A model generated the notes under the pieces. The model searched no databases, was not told where the DNA came from, and saw only the letters and a list, made by a program, of their open reading frames with translations. The position numbers and the translations under genes are program-made. From Mycobacterium saskatchewanense (GTDB lineage Bacteria; Actinomycetota; Actinomycetes; Mycobacteriales; Mycobacteriaceae), in NCBI RefSeq assembly GCF_010729105.1, contig NZ_AP022573.1:5704001-5768000 (forward strand): a DNA stretch of 64,000 nt. The letters run 5' to 3'. Below are positions 36,960 through 45,091 of this stretch, one piece after another. The stretch's first letter is position 1. Each line of letters begins with the position of its first letter.

Positions 36960-37670
36960 CTAGACGTGCGCGAGCCGTTCACTCGTGACGCGCAGCTGGC
37001 GATCGGTGCTGTCGGCAAGCGCGCGGGCCTGCGCCACCGACAGCCGGCCGCACAACCGGCCCCAGTGCAGCGCGACCCGATCGCCGGGCGCCACGTCGGG
37101 CACGGCGCTGTAGCCGTCGGCCCAGATGTCGAGCACCCGCGCCGACGGCCCGGAGAGCGACAGCGCCCCACCGGCCCACACCAGCCGGCGACACGACACC
37201 TCGACGCGGTCGCTGGTGACGGATAACACCGTGCCCCAACCGATCCGGCAGTTTTCGAGCACCCTGAGGGGGTGCTCGTCCATGCCCCGGCCCAAAAACC
37301 GCGTCCAGGGATACACGCCGAACACGTGGAAGCTGTGGTTACCGGCCGCCTCGGTGGCCAGGTCGGGGGTCAGGTGGGTCCAGTAGTGGCCGGCCTGGGG
37401 TCCGATGATGTCGAGCAGGCCCCGGTAGAAGTCGTATGGGTCGAGGGTGGCGCCGATTCCGCCGCCGAGCCAATAGGATTCGACCAGCCGACGGTCCAGC
37501 GGGTCGGCGATGCCGGTCAGGTTCGCCAGCACCCGCAGGTAGGGCCAGGCCCCGCTGAATCCGGCTGCGGCCCTGCGCACCTCGTCGACCGAGCCGTCGC
37601 GCAGGGTGGCCCCGAGCGGGGGACCGCAGTACCCCAGCGCGTTGGGGGCGTAGGCGTAGCGCGCGAACAT
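36960..37670 (-). CDS. DUF6390-type hydrogenase-cluster protein
   Basis: A 236-residue cytosolic protein without membrane segments. It starts FARYAYAPNALGYCGPP and includes VESYWLGGGIGATLDPYDFY, NHSFHVFGVYPWTRFL and NCRIGWGTVLSV. I recall this family (DUF6390) as restricted to hydrogenase loci; that assignment is from memory. It contains few cysteines and no known catalytic motif. The C-terminal half resembles a small beta domain (DVAPGDRVALHWGRLCG), reminiscent of HypC-like beta barrels, though I cannot claim homology. It lies 29 bp after the hypD stop and 19 bp before the AlkP-like gene. Confidence 0.7.
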   Translation of the reverse strand: MFARYAYAPNALGYCGPPLGATLRDGSVDEVRRAAAGFSGAWPYLRVLANLTGIADPLDRRLVESYWLGGGIGATLDPYDFYRGLLDIIGPQAGHYWTHLTPDLATEAAGNHSFHVFGVYPWTRFLGRGMDEHPLRVLENCRIGWGTVLSVTSDRVEVSCRRLVWAGGALSLSGPSARVLDIWADGYSAVPDVAPGDRVALHWGRLCGRLSVAQARALADSTDRQLRVTSERLAHV

Positions 37671-37699
37671 GTCCGCGCCGCGGGTGTCCGGCGCGGTGG

Positions 37700-38839
37700 T
37701 CAAGTGTGGGCCACGAGCTTGGCCGCTGGGATATTTTGACGGTTCAGCCGTCCGAAGTTGTAGTACGCCGCGCACGCGCCCTCGGGGGACACCATGCAGG
37801 TGCCGATCGGGGTCTCGGGGGTGCATGCGGTGCCGAACACCTTGCATTCCCAGGGCTTGAGCACGCCCTTGAGGACCTCGCCGCATTGGCAGGCCTTCGG
37901 GTCGGCGACCCGCACCCCGGGCATGGCGAACCGCAGTTCGGCGTCGTAGTCGGCGAAGTCGTCGTGCAGGCGCAGGGCGCTGTGGGAGATGAATCCCAGC
38001 CCGCGCCATTCGAAATGGGGGCGCAGCGCGAATACCTTGCCCATGAGCGCCAGCGCGGCGGGGTTGCCGTGTTCGGGGACGACCCTCTTGTACTGGTTTT
38101 CCACCTCGCAGCGGCCCTCGCGGATCTGGGTGAGCAGCATCGCCACGGCCGCGAGGATGTCGAGCGGCTCGAAACCTGCCACCACCAACGGCTTTCGGTA
38201 CACCCGCGGCACGAAGCGGTAGGGCCGGTTGCCGACGACGGTGGAGACGTGACCGGGGCCGATGAACCCGGACAGGCGCAGGTCGGGTGATTCCAGGATG
38301 GCCTTGATCGGCGGCACGATCGTCACGTGGTTGCAGAAGACGCTGAAGTTGGTGACGCCGAGGTCGCGGGCGCGCACCAGCGTGACGGCCGTCGAGGGGG
38401 CGGTAGTCTCGAACCCGATCGCGAAGAACACCACGTGTTTCCCGGGGTTGTCGACGGCGATCTTCAGCGCGTCCAGCGGGGAGTAGACGAATCGCACGTC
38501 GGCGCCCTCGGCCTTGGCGTCGAGCAGGCTGCCAGCCGAGCCGGGCACGCGCATCATGTCGCCGAAGCAGGTGAAGACCACGTCTTGTTGTCCCGCCAAC
38601 CACATGGCGTCGTCGATGCGGCCCATCGGGATCACGCACACCGGACAGCCCGGGCCGTGCACCAGTTCGACGTTGGTGGGCAGCAGGTGTTCGATGCCGT
38701 GCCGGTAGATGGTGTGGGTGTGCCCGCCGCACACCTCCATGAACTTGAACGGTTCGGCGTCGTCACCGGCCAGGTGCTCGATCGCGGTCAGCAGTTTGCG
38801 GGCCGCGGCCGGGTCGCGGAATTCGTCAACGAATTTCAT
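37700..38839 (-). CDS. hypD: Hydrogenase maturation protein HypD
   Basis: A 379-residue [4Fe-4S] protein. With HypC it forms the scaffold where the Fe(CN)2CO unit of the [NiFe] site is built. Family motifs: FMEVCGGHTHTIYRHG, VHGPGCPVCVIPMG and the GFETTAPSTA block, with conserved C-terminal cysteines in ACQCGEVLKG and YNFGR. The length is normal. It lies 16 bp after hypC, giving the common hypC-hypD pair. Confidence 0.96.
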   Translation of the reverse strand: MKFVDEFRDPAAARKLLTAIEHLAGDDAEPFKFMEVCGGHTHTIYRHGIEHLLPTNVELVHGPGCPVCVIPMGRIDDAMWLAGQQDVVFTCFGDMMRVPGSAGSLLDAKAEGADVRFVYSPLDALKIAVDNPGKHVVFFAIGFETTAPSTAVTLVRARDLGVTNFSVFCNHVTIVPPIKAILESPDLRLSGFIGPGHVSTVVGNRPYRFVPRVYRKPLVVAGFEPLDILAAVAMLLTQIREGRCEVENQYKRVVPEHGNPAALALMGKVFALRPHFEWRGLGFISHSALRLHDDFADYDAELRFAMPGVRVADPKACQCGEVLKGVLKPWECKVFGTACTPETPIGTCMVSPEGACAAYYNFGRLNRQNIPAAKLVAHT

Positions 38840-38855
38840 TGGTGGTCCCCCCTAG

Positions 38856-39128
38856 TCAAACGATCGACGAGGTGTCGAAGGCTTCCATCTCGGTGGTGTA
38901 GGCGTCGCCGAGCTTCTTGATGGCGGCCAGGGTCAGCAGGGCCTCGGTTTCGTCGATCTTGGCCATCGCAAACCCGACGTGGACCAGCACCCAGTCGTCG
39001 GGGGCGGGTAGGTCGTCCTCGAGCAGCCGCACGCTGATGGTGCGCTGCACGCCGCTGACGTCAACCTTCGCCAAATAGTTCGCCGGGTCGGTGATCTCGA
39101 CGACCCGGGCCGGAATCCCCAAACACAT
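38856..39128 (-). CDS. hypC: Hydrogenase assembly chaperone HypC (copy 1, next to hypD)
   Basis: A 90-residue HypC/HybG/HupF protein. The essential Cys2 after Met (MCLGIPARVVEI) binds iron and the large-subunit precursor, and the small beta barrel continues with DDWVLVHVGFAMAKIDE. The ribosome site (AAAGGAGAGG) about 10 bases upstream is itself part of the repeat array that fills the gap to hypE. A second hypC lies at 44167-44433 and a third HypC-like domain is fused to a SIS domain. Confidence 0.95.
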   Translation of the reverse strand: MCLGIPARVVEITDPANYLAKVDVSGVQRTISVRLLEDDLPAPDDWVLVHVGFAMAKIDETEALLTLAAIKKLGDAYTTEMEAFDTSSIV

Positions 39129-39134
39129 CTTCGA

Positions 39135-39332
39135 CCCCTCTCCTTTCTGGTGGCGACCCGTCCCCAGCTCCGCGGGGTCCCCAGCGCCCGGCTTCGCCGC
39201 GCTTGCGATTGCCCCTCTCCTTTCTGGTGGCGACCCGCCGCGCCCGGCTTCGCCGCGCTTGCGATCGCCCCTCTCCTTTCTGGTGGCGACCCGCCGCGCC
39301 CGGCTTCGCCGCGCTTGCGATCGCCCCTCTCC
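39135..39332 (-). repeat. Tandem repeat array between hypE and hypC
   Basis: Units begin at 39135, 39212, 39268 and 39324 (CCCCTCTCC start on the plus strand). The spacings are 77, 56 and 56 bases; the first unit has a 21-base insert (TCCCCAGCTCCGCGGGG region). Each unit holds GGTGGCGACCCG, a core CGCCCGGCTTCGCCGCGCTT and GCGATCGCC. On the minus (coding) strand each unit also carries an AAAGGAGAGG ribosome-like site, the same one used by hypC. The array fills the whole gap. Arms GGCGA/TCGCC flank the core and can pair. Confidence 0.93.
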
Positions 39333-40445
39333 TCAGCAGATTCTCGGCAGCGGGTCCCCGACGAGCATGTCGACGATGCGCGTGCCGCCGAATCCGGTTC
39401 GCAAAAACACACTTTCGGCCGGCTCGGCCACGATCTGCCCCACCTCGGCGGCCTGGGCCCCCAAGGGGTGCGACCGCAACGCGGCCAGGCCCGCCTCGGC
39501 CTCGTGCGGTGCGACGACGGCGACGAACTTGCCCTCGTTCGCCACATACAGCGGGTCGATGCCGAGCAACTCGCACGCCCCGTTGACCATGGGCGCGACG
39601 GGAAGTCGATCCTCTTCCAGCAGGACTCCCAGGCCGCAGGACTGCGCGAGTTCGTTGCACACCGTGCCCACCCCGCCGCGGGTCGCGTCACGCAGCCAGC
39701 GGGTCGAGGGGGCGGCGGCCAGCAGCGCTTCCACCAGCGGGCTGAGCGAGGCGGTGTCCGAGGCGATGTCGGCCTCGATGGCCAGATCCCCGCGCGCCAG
39801 CATGACCGCCATGCCGTGCTCGCCTATCGACCCCGACAGCAGCACCCGGTCCCCGGGACGCACCGCCCCCGCCGACAGGGCGCGGCCCGCGGGAATGACG
39901 CCCGCACCGGTGGTGGTGATGAACACCCCGTCGGCCGCGCCCCTGGGCACCACCTTGGTGTCCCCGGTGACGATCTGCACGCCGGCCACCGCCGCCGCGG
40001 TGGCCATGTCGGCCACGATCTCCTTCAATTCGGCGATCGGGAACCCCTCTTCGAGCACGAACGCCGCGGAGATCCAGGACGGCACCGCCCCGGTCATGGC
40101 GAGATCGTTGCAGGTTCCGTTCACGGCGAGCTCTCCCACCGATCCGCCCGGAAAACGCCTGGGCTGCACCACGAACGAATCTGTCGACATCGCCAGACGG
40201 TCCCCGCCGGGCAGGCTCAGCACAGCGCCGTCGCCCAGGGCCTCCAGCAACGGGTTGCGCAGCGCCTCCACGAACACCGCATCCACCAGCGCCGCGGACG
40301 CCTTCCCGCCGGCCCCGTGCGCCAGCGTCACGTGATCGTCGAGCAACCGCGGGCGTCGCCGACGGAACGACTCGATCCGCTCGATCACCTCGCCCTCGCC
40401 GAACCGCGGACCCGACGACAGGTAATCCCCCGCTGGCTTGTTCAT
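39333..40445 (-). CDS. hypE: Hydrogenase maturation protein HypE
   Basis: A 370-residue PurM-like ATPase. HypE receives the carbamoyl group from HypF on its C-terminal cysteine and dehydrates it to cyanide. The terminal PRIC is exactly the required end. Other blocks: HVTLAHGAGGKAS, STDSFVVQPRRFPGG, NGTCNDLAMTGA and DATRGGVGTV. The ATG at 40445 overlaps the stop of the SIS gene (ATGA). The stop abuts the repeat array. Confidence 0.96.
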   Translation of the reverse strand: MNKPAGDYLSSGPRFGEGEVIERIESFRRRRPRLLDDHVTLAHGAGGKASAALVDAVFVEALRNPLLEALGDGAVLSLPGGDRLAMSTDSFVVQPRRFPGGSVGELAVNGTCNDLAMTGAVPSWISAAFVLEEGFPIAELKEIVADMATAAAVAGVQIVTGDTKVVPRGAADGVFITTTGAGVIPAGRALSAGAVRPGDRVLLSGSIGEHGMAVMLARGDLAIEADIASDTASLSPLVEALLAAAPSTRWLRDATRGGVGTVCNELAQSCGLGVLLEEDRLPVAPMVNGACELLGIDPLYVANEGKFVAVVAPHEAEAGLAALRSHPLGAQAAEVGQIVAEPAESVFLRTGFGGTRIVDMLVGDPLPRIC

Positions 40446-41110
40446 GCGGCCCCCGACCCCTTTCCGCCCAGCCGGTCGTGGACGGCCAGCCACAACTGGT
40501 AGCCGAGCAGCGCCTGGGACTCCTGAATGCGGTGCACGCTCTGTGACCGGACGGTGAAGCAGGCGTCCACGTTCGGATCGCTCGCGAACGCGCCGCCGTC
40601 GTACCCCGCGAAACCGACGGTGTACACACCGCGCCGGCGCGCCTCGGCGAGCCCGGCGAGCAGGTTCGGTGAATTACCGCTGGTCGACATCGCGATCGCG
40701 ATGTCGCCGGCCTGCGCCCGCGCGATGAGCTGGCGCGCGAACACCAGCTCGAAGCCGACGTCGTTGCCGAGCGCGGTCAGGATCGCCTGGTCGGCGGTCA
40801 GCGACCACGCGGGCAGCCCGGTGCCGACCGACGGTCGGGCGAACAACGCGGCCAGCGTGGTGGAATCGGTGCAGCTGCCGCCATTTCCGAAGGTGAACAA
40901 CCGGCCGGCCGCCGCGAAGCGGCGTGCCATCTCGCTGGCGGCCCGGCCCAGCAGGTCGGCGTTGGCCTCGAGCGTCGAACGCCGCAGCGCCAGGCTCTCG
41001 GCCGCCTTCGCCCGCGCCGATGCGGCGAGGTCGGCTAGCAGCGACGTGGGGTCGTCCTCCTCGGCGTCGATGAACGGGTACAGGAAGTTGGTCGGTTCTT
41101 GGTCGGCCAT
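40442..41110 (-). CDS. SIS-domain protein, GmhA-like, in the hydrogenase operon
   Basis: A 222-residue sugar-isomerase-fold protein. FTFGNGGSCTDSTTLAALF is the GmhA-type phosphosugar loop; IAIAMSTSGNSPNLLAGL is the SIS signature. GmhA makes heptose precursors for lipopolysaccharide, which mycobacteria lack in that form, and related D-sedoheptulose-7-phosphate isomerases occur in several hydrogenase loci. The catalytic Glu/His pair of GmhA cannot be assigned with confidence. It overlaps both neighbours by 1-4 bases, so its product is made with HypE and the SIS-HypC protein. Its role in maturation is unknown. Confidence 0.82.
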   Translation of the reverse strand: MADQEPTNFLYPFIDAEEDDPTSLLADLAASARAKAAESLALRRSTLEANADLLGRAASEMARRFAAAGRLFTFGNGGSCTDSTTLAALFARPSVGTGLPAWSLTADQAILTALGNDVGFELVFARQLIARAQAGDIAIAMSTSGNSPNLLAGLAEARRRGVYTVGFAGYDGGAFASDPNVDACFTVRSQSVHRIQESQALLGYQLWLAVHDRLGGKGSGAA

Positions 41111-41835
41111 CAGAGGTCGTCCTCGTCTAGCCGGGATATCGCCGTACCGGCGTGCACTACGATCAGATCCGCGGGCGCGACCGGATCGATGAGCGTCGTC
41201 ACGACGTCCTCGAGGCCGCGCGCGGTGCGGACGGTGGCTGTTCCCGCGGCCGGCCCGCCACCTGTGCGCACCACCTCACCGAGGCGGCCTTCGTCGCCGC
41301 ATGTGATGCAAACACTCTGCGGCGCTGCAGGTTTGAGCAACCCGGAATGCTCGAAACATACGTGGGTGAGCTCCCACAGCAGGTGATAGAACAACACGAA
41401 GCCCCCGGTCGCGGGGACGCGTGGGTCCGGGTCGTCGAGCCACAGCACATGGTCGGCGGCCCCCGGCTTCGGCCGTGCGCCGCTGCCGATCCAGATCGAG
41501 GTGGTGCCCCAGGCGGGGGAGCGGCGCATCACCGAGCGGACGTGCGGGTCGTCCGCGCCGGACACCGCGATCACGATGTCGCCGGGGCGCGCCGACACCC
41601 GCGCCAGGTCCACCGGGTCAGGCCCGGTCAGCGCGACCGCCGGCAGGGCGCGCTTCCCCACGATCACCGGATGCACGAATTCGACCGCGATGTGCAGCGC
41701 GTGCGGCTCGGCGCCGGGCGCGATCGACCACATGGTGGCGCCTGCGGCGAAACGCCGGGCCAGCGTGAACGCCGTCGCGGCCAGATCCGATGCCAGTTGC
41801 GCGCCCAGTCCGCGATCGACCTCGGTGGTGATCAT
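41110..41835 (-). CDS. Fusion of a SIS-like domain with a HypC-like domain
   Basis: A 241-residue protein in two parts. Residues 1-165 resemble a SIS fold: [19 protein letters not shown], then [20 protein letters not shown] and [10 protein letters not shown]. Residues about 174-241 resemble HypC/Hup[17 protein letters not shown] (Cys176, Cys179), then [20 protein letters not shown] and [10 protein letters not shown]. In HypC the active Cys is at the N-terminus; here it is internal, which is unusual. It sits between hypF and the SIS gene with overlapping codons. Confidence 0.78.
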   Translation of the reverse strand: MITTEVDRGLGAQLASDLAATAFTLARRFAAGATMWSIAPGAEPHALHIAVEFVHPVIVGKRALPAVALTGPDPVDLARVSARPGDIVIAVSGADDPHVRSVMRRSPAWGTTSIWIGSGARPKPGAADHVLWLDDPDPRVPATGGFVLFYHLLWELTHVCFEHSGLLKPAAPQSVCITCGDEGRLGEVVRTGGGPAAGTATVRTARGLEDVVTTLIDPVAPADLIVVHAGTAISRLDEDDL

Positions 41836-44165
41836 GGGTGCGCCCCCTCCCGTGCGAGCAGCGTCGAAATCACGGCCTGACCCAGCGCCAGACCGCCGTC
41901 GTTCGGGGGCACGGTGTGGTGGGTCAGCACCTCGAAACCGGCCGCCGTCAGCCGCTTTCGGCAGGCTCGCAGCAACAGCACATTCTGAAACACCCCACCG
42001 GTCAGGCCCACCAGCCGGACGTCGCCGGCCACGTTGCTCGCCACGTCGGCGACGGCGTCGGCGACGGCGTGGTGGAACGCCGCCGCGAGCGTCGCGGTCG
42101 GCGTCCCGGCGTGCATGGCGGAGACCATCGTCTGCACCATGGTGGCGGGATCGATCACGCCGTCGGCGCGCACCGTCAACGGCAGCGTCGGCCCGGCGCC
42201 CTCACCCGCCGAGTCGGCCAGCGCCTCGAGTTCGATGGCGGCCTGGCCCTCGTAGCCGATCCGCTGCCGCACGTCCAGCAGCGAGGCGACGGCGTCGAAC
42301 AGCCGGCCCATGCTCGAGCACGGCACGCATCCGGTCCCGCTGTCCAATTGCGAACGGACGAGCCGCAATTCGCTTCGAGTCGCCGCCGCGACCGGGGCGA
42401 GGTCCGGCGACCAGCCCAGGCCGGCGTTCCACAGCTGGGATAGAGCCATCCGCCACGGGTTGCGCACCGCGGCGTCACCGCCCGGCAGCGGCACCGGCAA
42501 CAGGTGGGCGGCGCGGACGAAACGGTGGCTGTCGGGACCGAGGGTGAGGATCTCGCCGCCCCAGATCGTTTGGTCGCACCCGTAACCGGTGCCGTCGAAG
42601 GAGACGCCGACGATGGGTTCGCCAACGCGTCCGTGCTCGGCCAGCAGCGCCACGACGTGCGCGTGATGGTGCTGGATCAGGTCCAGCGGCCGGCCGCCGG
42701 CGCGGCGCTCGGCCCACTCGCGGGTGTGGTACCCCGGGTGCAGGTCGGCGGCCAATCGGGTCGCCGGGCCGCGGATTTCGGTGAGCTGGCCCACGGCGCG
42801 CTCGAACGCGCGCAGCGTCTCCCAGCTGGCTATGTCGCCGATGTGGCCGGACAGGTACGCCCGCGGTCCGTCGGTGAGGCAGAACGTGTTCTTCAGTTCG
42901 CCGCCCACGGCGAGCACCGCCGGGCCGGGCGTCCCGAGATCGACGGGTAGCGGGGCATAGCCGCGGGATCGGCGGATCGGCAGCTCGTCGCCGTCCACCA
43001 CGCGCACCACCGAATCGTCACAGGGCACGTGGATCGGTCGGTCGTGGTCGAGGACCGCATCGCACAGTGCCGGAAGCCGTTCGGCGACATCGTCGTTCGT
43101 AAAACAGATGGGCTCGTCGGAGCGGTTGGCGCTGGTGAGCACCAGCGCGTCGGGAGCCCGTTCGTGGCTGTGTGGCACGGGCGCCAGCAGCAGATGGTGC
43201 AGGGGGGAGTACGGCAGCATCAGGCCCAGCAGCGGGCTGTCGGGTGCCACACCGTCTGCGACGGGCGCCCCGGGGCGCCGGCGCAACAGCACGATCGGGC
43301 GGGCCGAGCTGGACAGCACCACCGCCTCCGTGTCACCGACATCGGCGTACCGGCGCGCGACGTCGAGGTCGCGCACCAGCACGGCGAACGGCTTGGCGCC
43401 CCGCGCCTTTCGCCTCCGGAGTGTGCGGACGGCGGCGTCGTCGTCGACGGTGCAGGCCAGGTGGTAACCGCCGATTCCCTTGATGGCGACCACCGCGCCC
43501 CCCGCGAGGGCGCGCTGTGCCGCGGTCAGCGCCGCGTCCGAGCCGCGCACGCGCCCGGCCGCCGACGAGAACCACAGCGACGGCCCGCAGTCGGGGCAGG
43601 CGATCGGCTGCGCGTGGAACCGGCGGTCCGCGGGGTCGTCGTACTCGGCGGCGCAGCGCTCGCACATCACGAACGCCGACATGGTGGTGGCGGGCCGGTC
43701 GTACGGCAACCCGCGGATGATCGTGAACCGGGGCCCGCAGTTGGTGCAGGTGACGAACGGGTGCCGGTAGCGCCGGTCGCGCGGGTCGAACAGCTCGGCG
43801 ACGCAGGCGTCGCACACGGCGACGTCGGGCGGTACGGGCGTCGTGGCGCCGGCGATCGCCTCGCTCGCCACGATGCGGAAGCCGCGCTCTCTGCACAGAG
43901 GCAGGTCGGTTTCCAGGACGGCGTCGATCCGCGCCAGGGGAGGGGCCTGCGAGCGCAGCCGGTGGGCGAACTCGTCGATGCGCGCGCGGCCGCCCTGCAC
44001 TTCGAGGAAGACCGCGCCGGAATCGTTGCCGACGAACCCGGCCAGCCCGAGCTCGCCGGCGACTCGGTGGACGAACGGGCGGAAGCCGACCCCCTGAACC
44101 ACGCCGGTCACGGTGAAGCGCCGCCGGATGTCGTCGGACCGCAGCAGCAGGGGGGACCGGGTCAT
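41832..44165 (-). CDS. hypF: Carbamoyltransferase HypF
   Basis: A 777-residue enzyme that makes the cyanide precursor from carbamoyl phosphate. Domains in order: acylphosphatase-like ([20 protein letters not shown]), two zinc fingers ([10 protein letters not shown] ... CTNCGPRFT and [10 protein letters not shown] ... CPDCGPSLW), a YrdC-like domain ([17 protein letters not shown]), and a Kae1-like carbamoyltransferase domain ([41 protein letters not shown]). Length is normal. It starts one base after the hypC2 stop. Confidence 0.97.
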   Translation of the reverse strand: MTRSPLLLRSDDIRRRFTVTGVVQGVGFRPFVHRVAGELGLAGFVGNDSGAVFLEVQGGRARIDEFAHRLRSQAPPLARIDAVLETDLPLCRERGFRIVASEAIAGATTPVPPDVAVCDACVAELFDPRDRRYRHPFVTCTNCGPRFTIIRGLPYDRPATTMSAFVMCERCAAEYDDPADRRFHAQPIACPDCGPSLWFSSAAGRVRGSDAALTAAQRALAGGAVVAIKGIGGYHLACTVDDDAAVRTLRRRKARGAKPFAVLVRDLDVARRYADVGDTEAVVLSSSARPIVLLRRRPGAPVADGVAPDSPLLGLMLPYSPLHHLLLAPVPHSHERAPDALVLTSANRSDEPICFTNDDVAERLPALCDAVLDHDRPIHVPCDDSVVRVVDGDELPIRRSRGYAPLPVDLGTPGPAVLAVGGELKNTFCLTDGPRAYLSGHIGDIASWETLRAFERAVGQLTEIRGPATRLAADLHPGYHTREWAERRAGGRPLDLIQHHHAHVVALLAEHGRVGEPIVGVSFDGTGYGCDQTIWGGEILTLGPDSHRFVRAAHLLPVPLPGGDAAVRNPWRMALSQLWNAGLGWSPDLAPVAAATRSELRLVRSQLDSGTGCVPCSSMGRLFDAVASLLDVRQRIGYEGQAAIELEALADSAGEGAGPTLPLTVRADGVIDPATMVQTMVSAMHAGTPTATLAAAFHHAVADAVADVASNVAGDVRLVGLTGGVFQNVLLLRACRKRLTAAGFEVLTHHTVPPNDGGLALGQAVISTLLAREGAHP

Positions 44166-44166
44166 G

Positions 44167-44433
44167 TCAGCCGCCGTCCCAGTCGGCCGTTCCGTCGGTG
44201 CGGCCCCGGCCCATCAGCTCCAGACCCGCCATCGCCGCCTCCGCGCCGGCGCGGTCCGTCTTCTCGATGGCGAAGCCCATGTGAATGATTACCCAGTCGC
44301 CCGGCGCGAACGACTCTTCCGGCAACATGCCGACGTTGATCCGGCGTTCTTCACCCGTGACGTCGACGAGTGCGAGCTGTCCCTCGTAACCGTCCAACAT
44401 CCGGATCACCTGACCGGGAATGCCCAGGCACAT
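44167..44433 (-). CDS. hypC: Hydrogenase assembly chaperone HypC (copy 2, next to hypF)
   Basis: An 88-residue HypC/HupF protein ([20 protein letters not shown], with Cys2), then [20 protein letters not shown] and [11 protein letters not shown]. It overlaps the end of the protease gene by 28 bases and abuts hypF. Two separate HypC proteins in one locus usually serve HypD and the large subunit, or two hydrogenases; only one hydrogenase is present here. Confidence 0.94.
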   Translation of the reverse strand: MCLGIPGQVIRMLDGYEGQLALVDVTGEERRINVGMLPEESFAPGDWVIIHMGFAIEKTDRAGAEAAMAGLELMGRGRTDGTADWDGG

Positions 44434-44942
44434 GGGTCAGCGCTCCTCCCGTGCGGCGGCGCCTGCAACGCGGCGACGATCTCTTCGACGGCCCGCGCCG
44501 CCCGGTGCACGGCCCCGGCGACGGGTTCGGTGAGGCCGATGCCCTCCTCGACGCTTCCCGCTTCGCAGCCGACGACGACGGTGTACGGCAGGATGCCGCC
44601 CAGGGCCCGCAGGCTCGCGAACACCGTGGCGGGGTCCATACCGTGCGCGTCCAGACCGGGCGCGTCGTCATCCCCGTCGCATTCGGCCTGGAAGTCGCAT
44701 TCGGCCTGGAAGACGTGCAACGTGCCGGGGCTGCCGCGGCTGGGTACCGCGTCGACGAGCACCAGCGTGTCCCAGTTGTCGAGCAGGTCGTAGGCCAGGT
44801 GCATGCCGCGGATGCCGTAATCGACGACGCGGACACCCGAATCATCGTGGGAGATGGCGACGTTGCGGACCACCTCCGAGCCGAATCCGTCGTCGCCCAG
44901 GAAGATGTTGCCGATCCCGGCCACCAATATGCGCGCAGTCAT
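44406..44942 (-). CDS. Hydrogenase maturation protease (HyaD/HybD family)
   Basis: A 178-residue endopeptidase expected to trim the C-terminal peptide of HhyL after nickel insertion. The family core is MTARILVAGIGNIFLGDDGFG with the nickel-binding acid, then RVVDYGIRGMHLAYDLL and VLVDAVPSRGSPG. It has a short insert where six residues are exactly duplicated (FQAECD FQAECD), encoded by an 18-bp direct repeat at 44676-44711. The ATG at 44942 is the natural start, 17 bp after the small membrane peptide. Confidence 0.92.
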   Translation of the reverse strand: MTARILVAGIGNIFLGDDGFGSEVVRNVAISHDDSGVRVVDYGIRGMHLAYDLLDNWDTLVLVDAVPSRGSPGTLHVFQAECDFQAECDGDDDAPGLDAHGMDPATVFASLRALGGILPYTVVVGCEAGSVEEGIGLTEPVAGAVHRAARAVEEIVAALQAPPHGRSADPCAWAFPVR

Positions 44943-44959
44943 CGCACCGCCGGCCGCGG

Positions 44960-45079
44960 CTACATCCGCCGAAGCTTCAGGTAGCGGCGGGCGTCCGGAA
45001 TGGAGACCACTCCCAGCGCCAGCGCCACCGCCACCACCAGGGCGATGATGGCGACGAATATCCAACCCATGACTTCCAT
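44960..45079 (-). CDS. 39-residue single-span membrane peptide (DUF6893-type)
   Basis: A very small gene easily missed. The peptide starts MEVMGWIFVAIIALVVAVA, one membrane helix, followed by the polar tail SIPDARRYLKLRRM. It lies 12 bp after the 443-residue protein and 17 bp before the protease, inside the operon and on the same strand. I recall tiny proteins with this PDxRRYLxxRRM tail as DUF6893 in hydrogenase loci; the assignment is from memory. It could anchor the otherwise soluble hydrogenase to the membrane; that is inference. Confidence 0.72.
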   Translation of the reverse strand: MEVMGWIFVAIIALVVAVALALGVVSIPDARRYLKLRRM

Positions 45080-45091
45080 GCCGAACTCCTC

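Noticed and set aside
36941..37171. Upstream extension of the AlkP-like protein
   Set aside because: It would overlap the DUF6390 gene by over 200 bases and its translation is Arg/Pro-rich shadow sequence.
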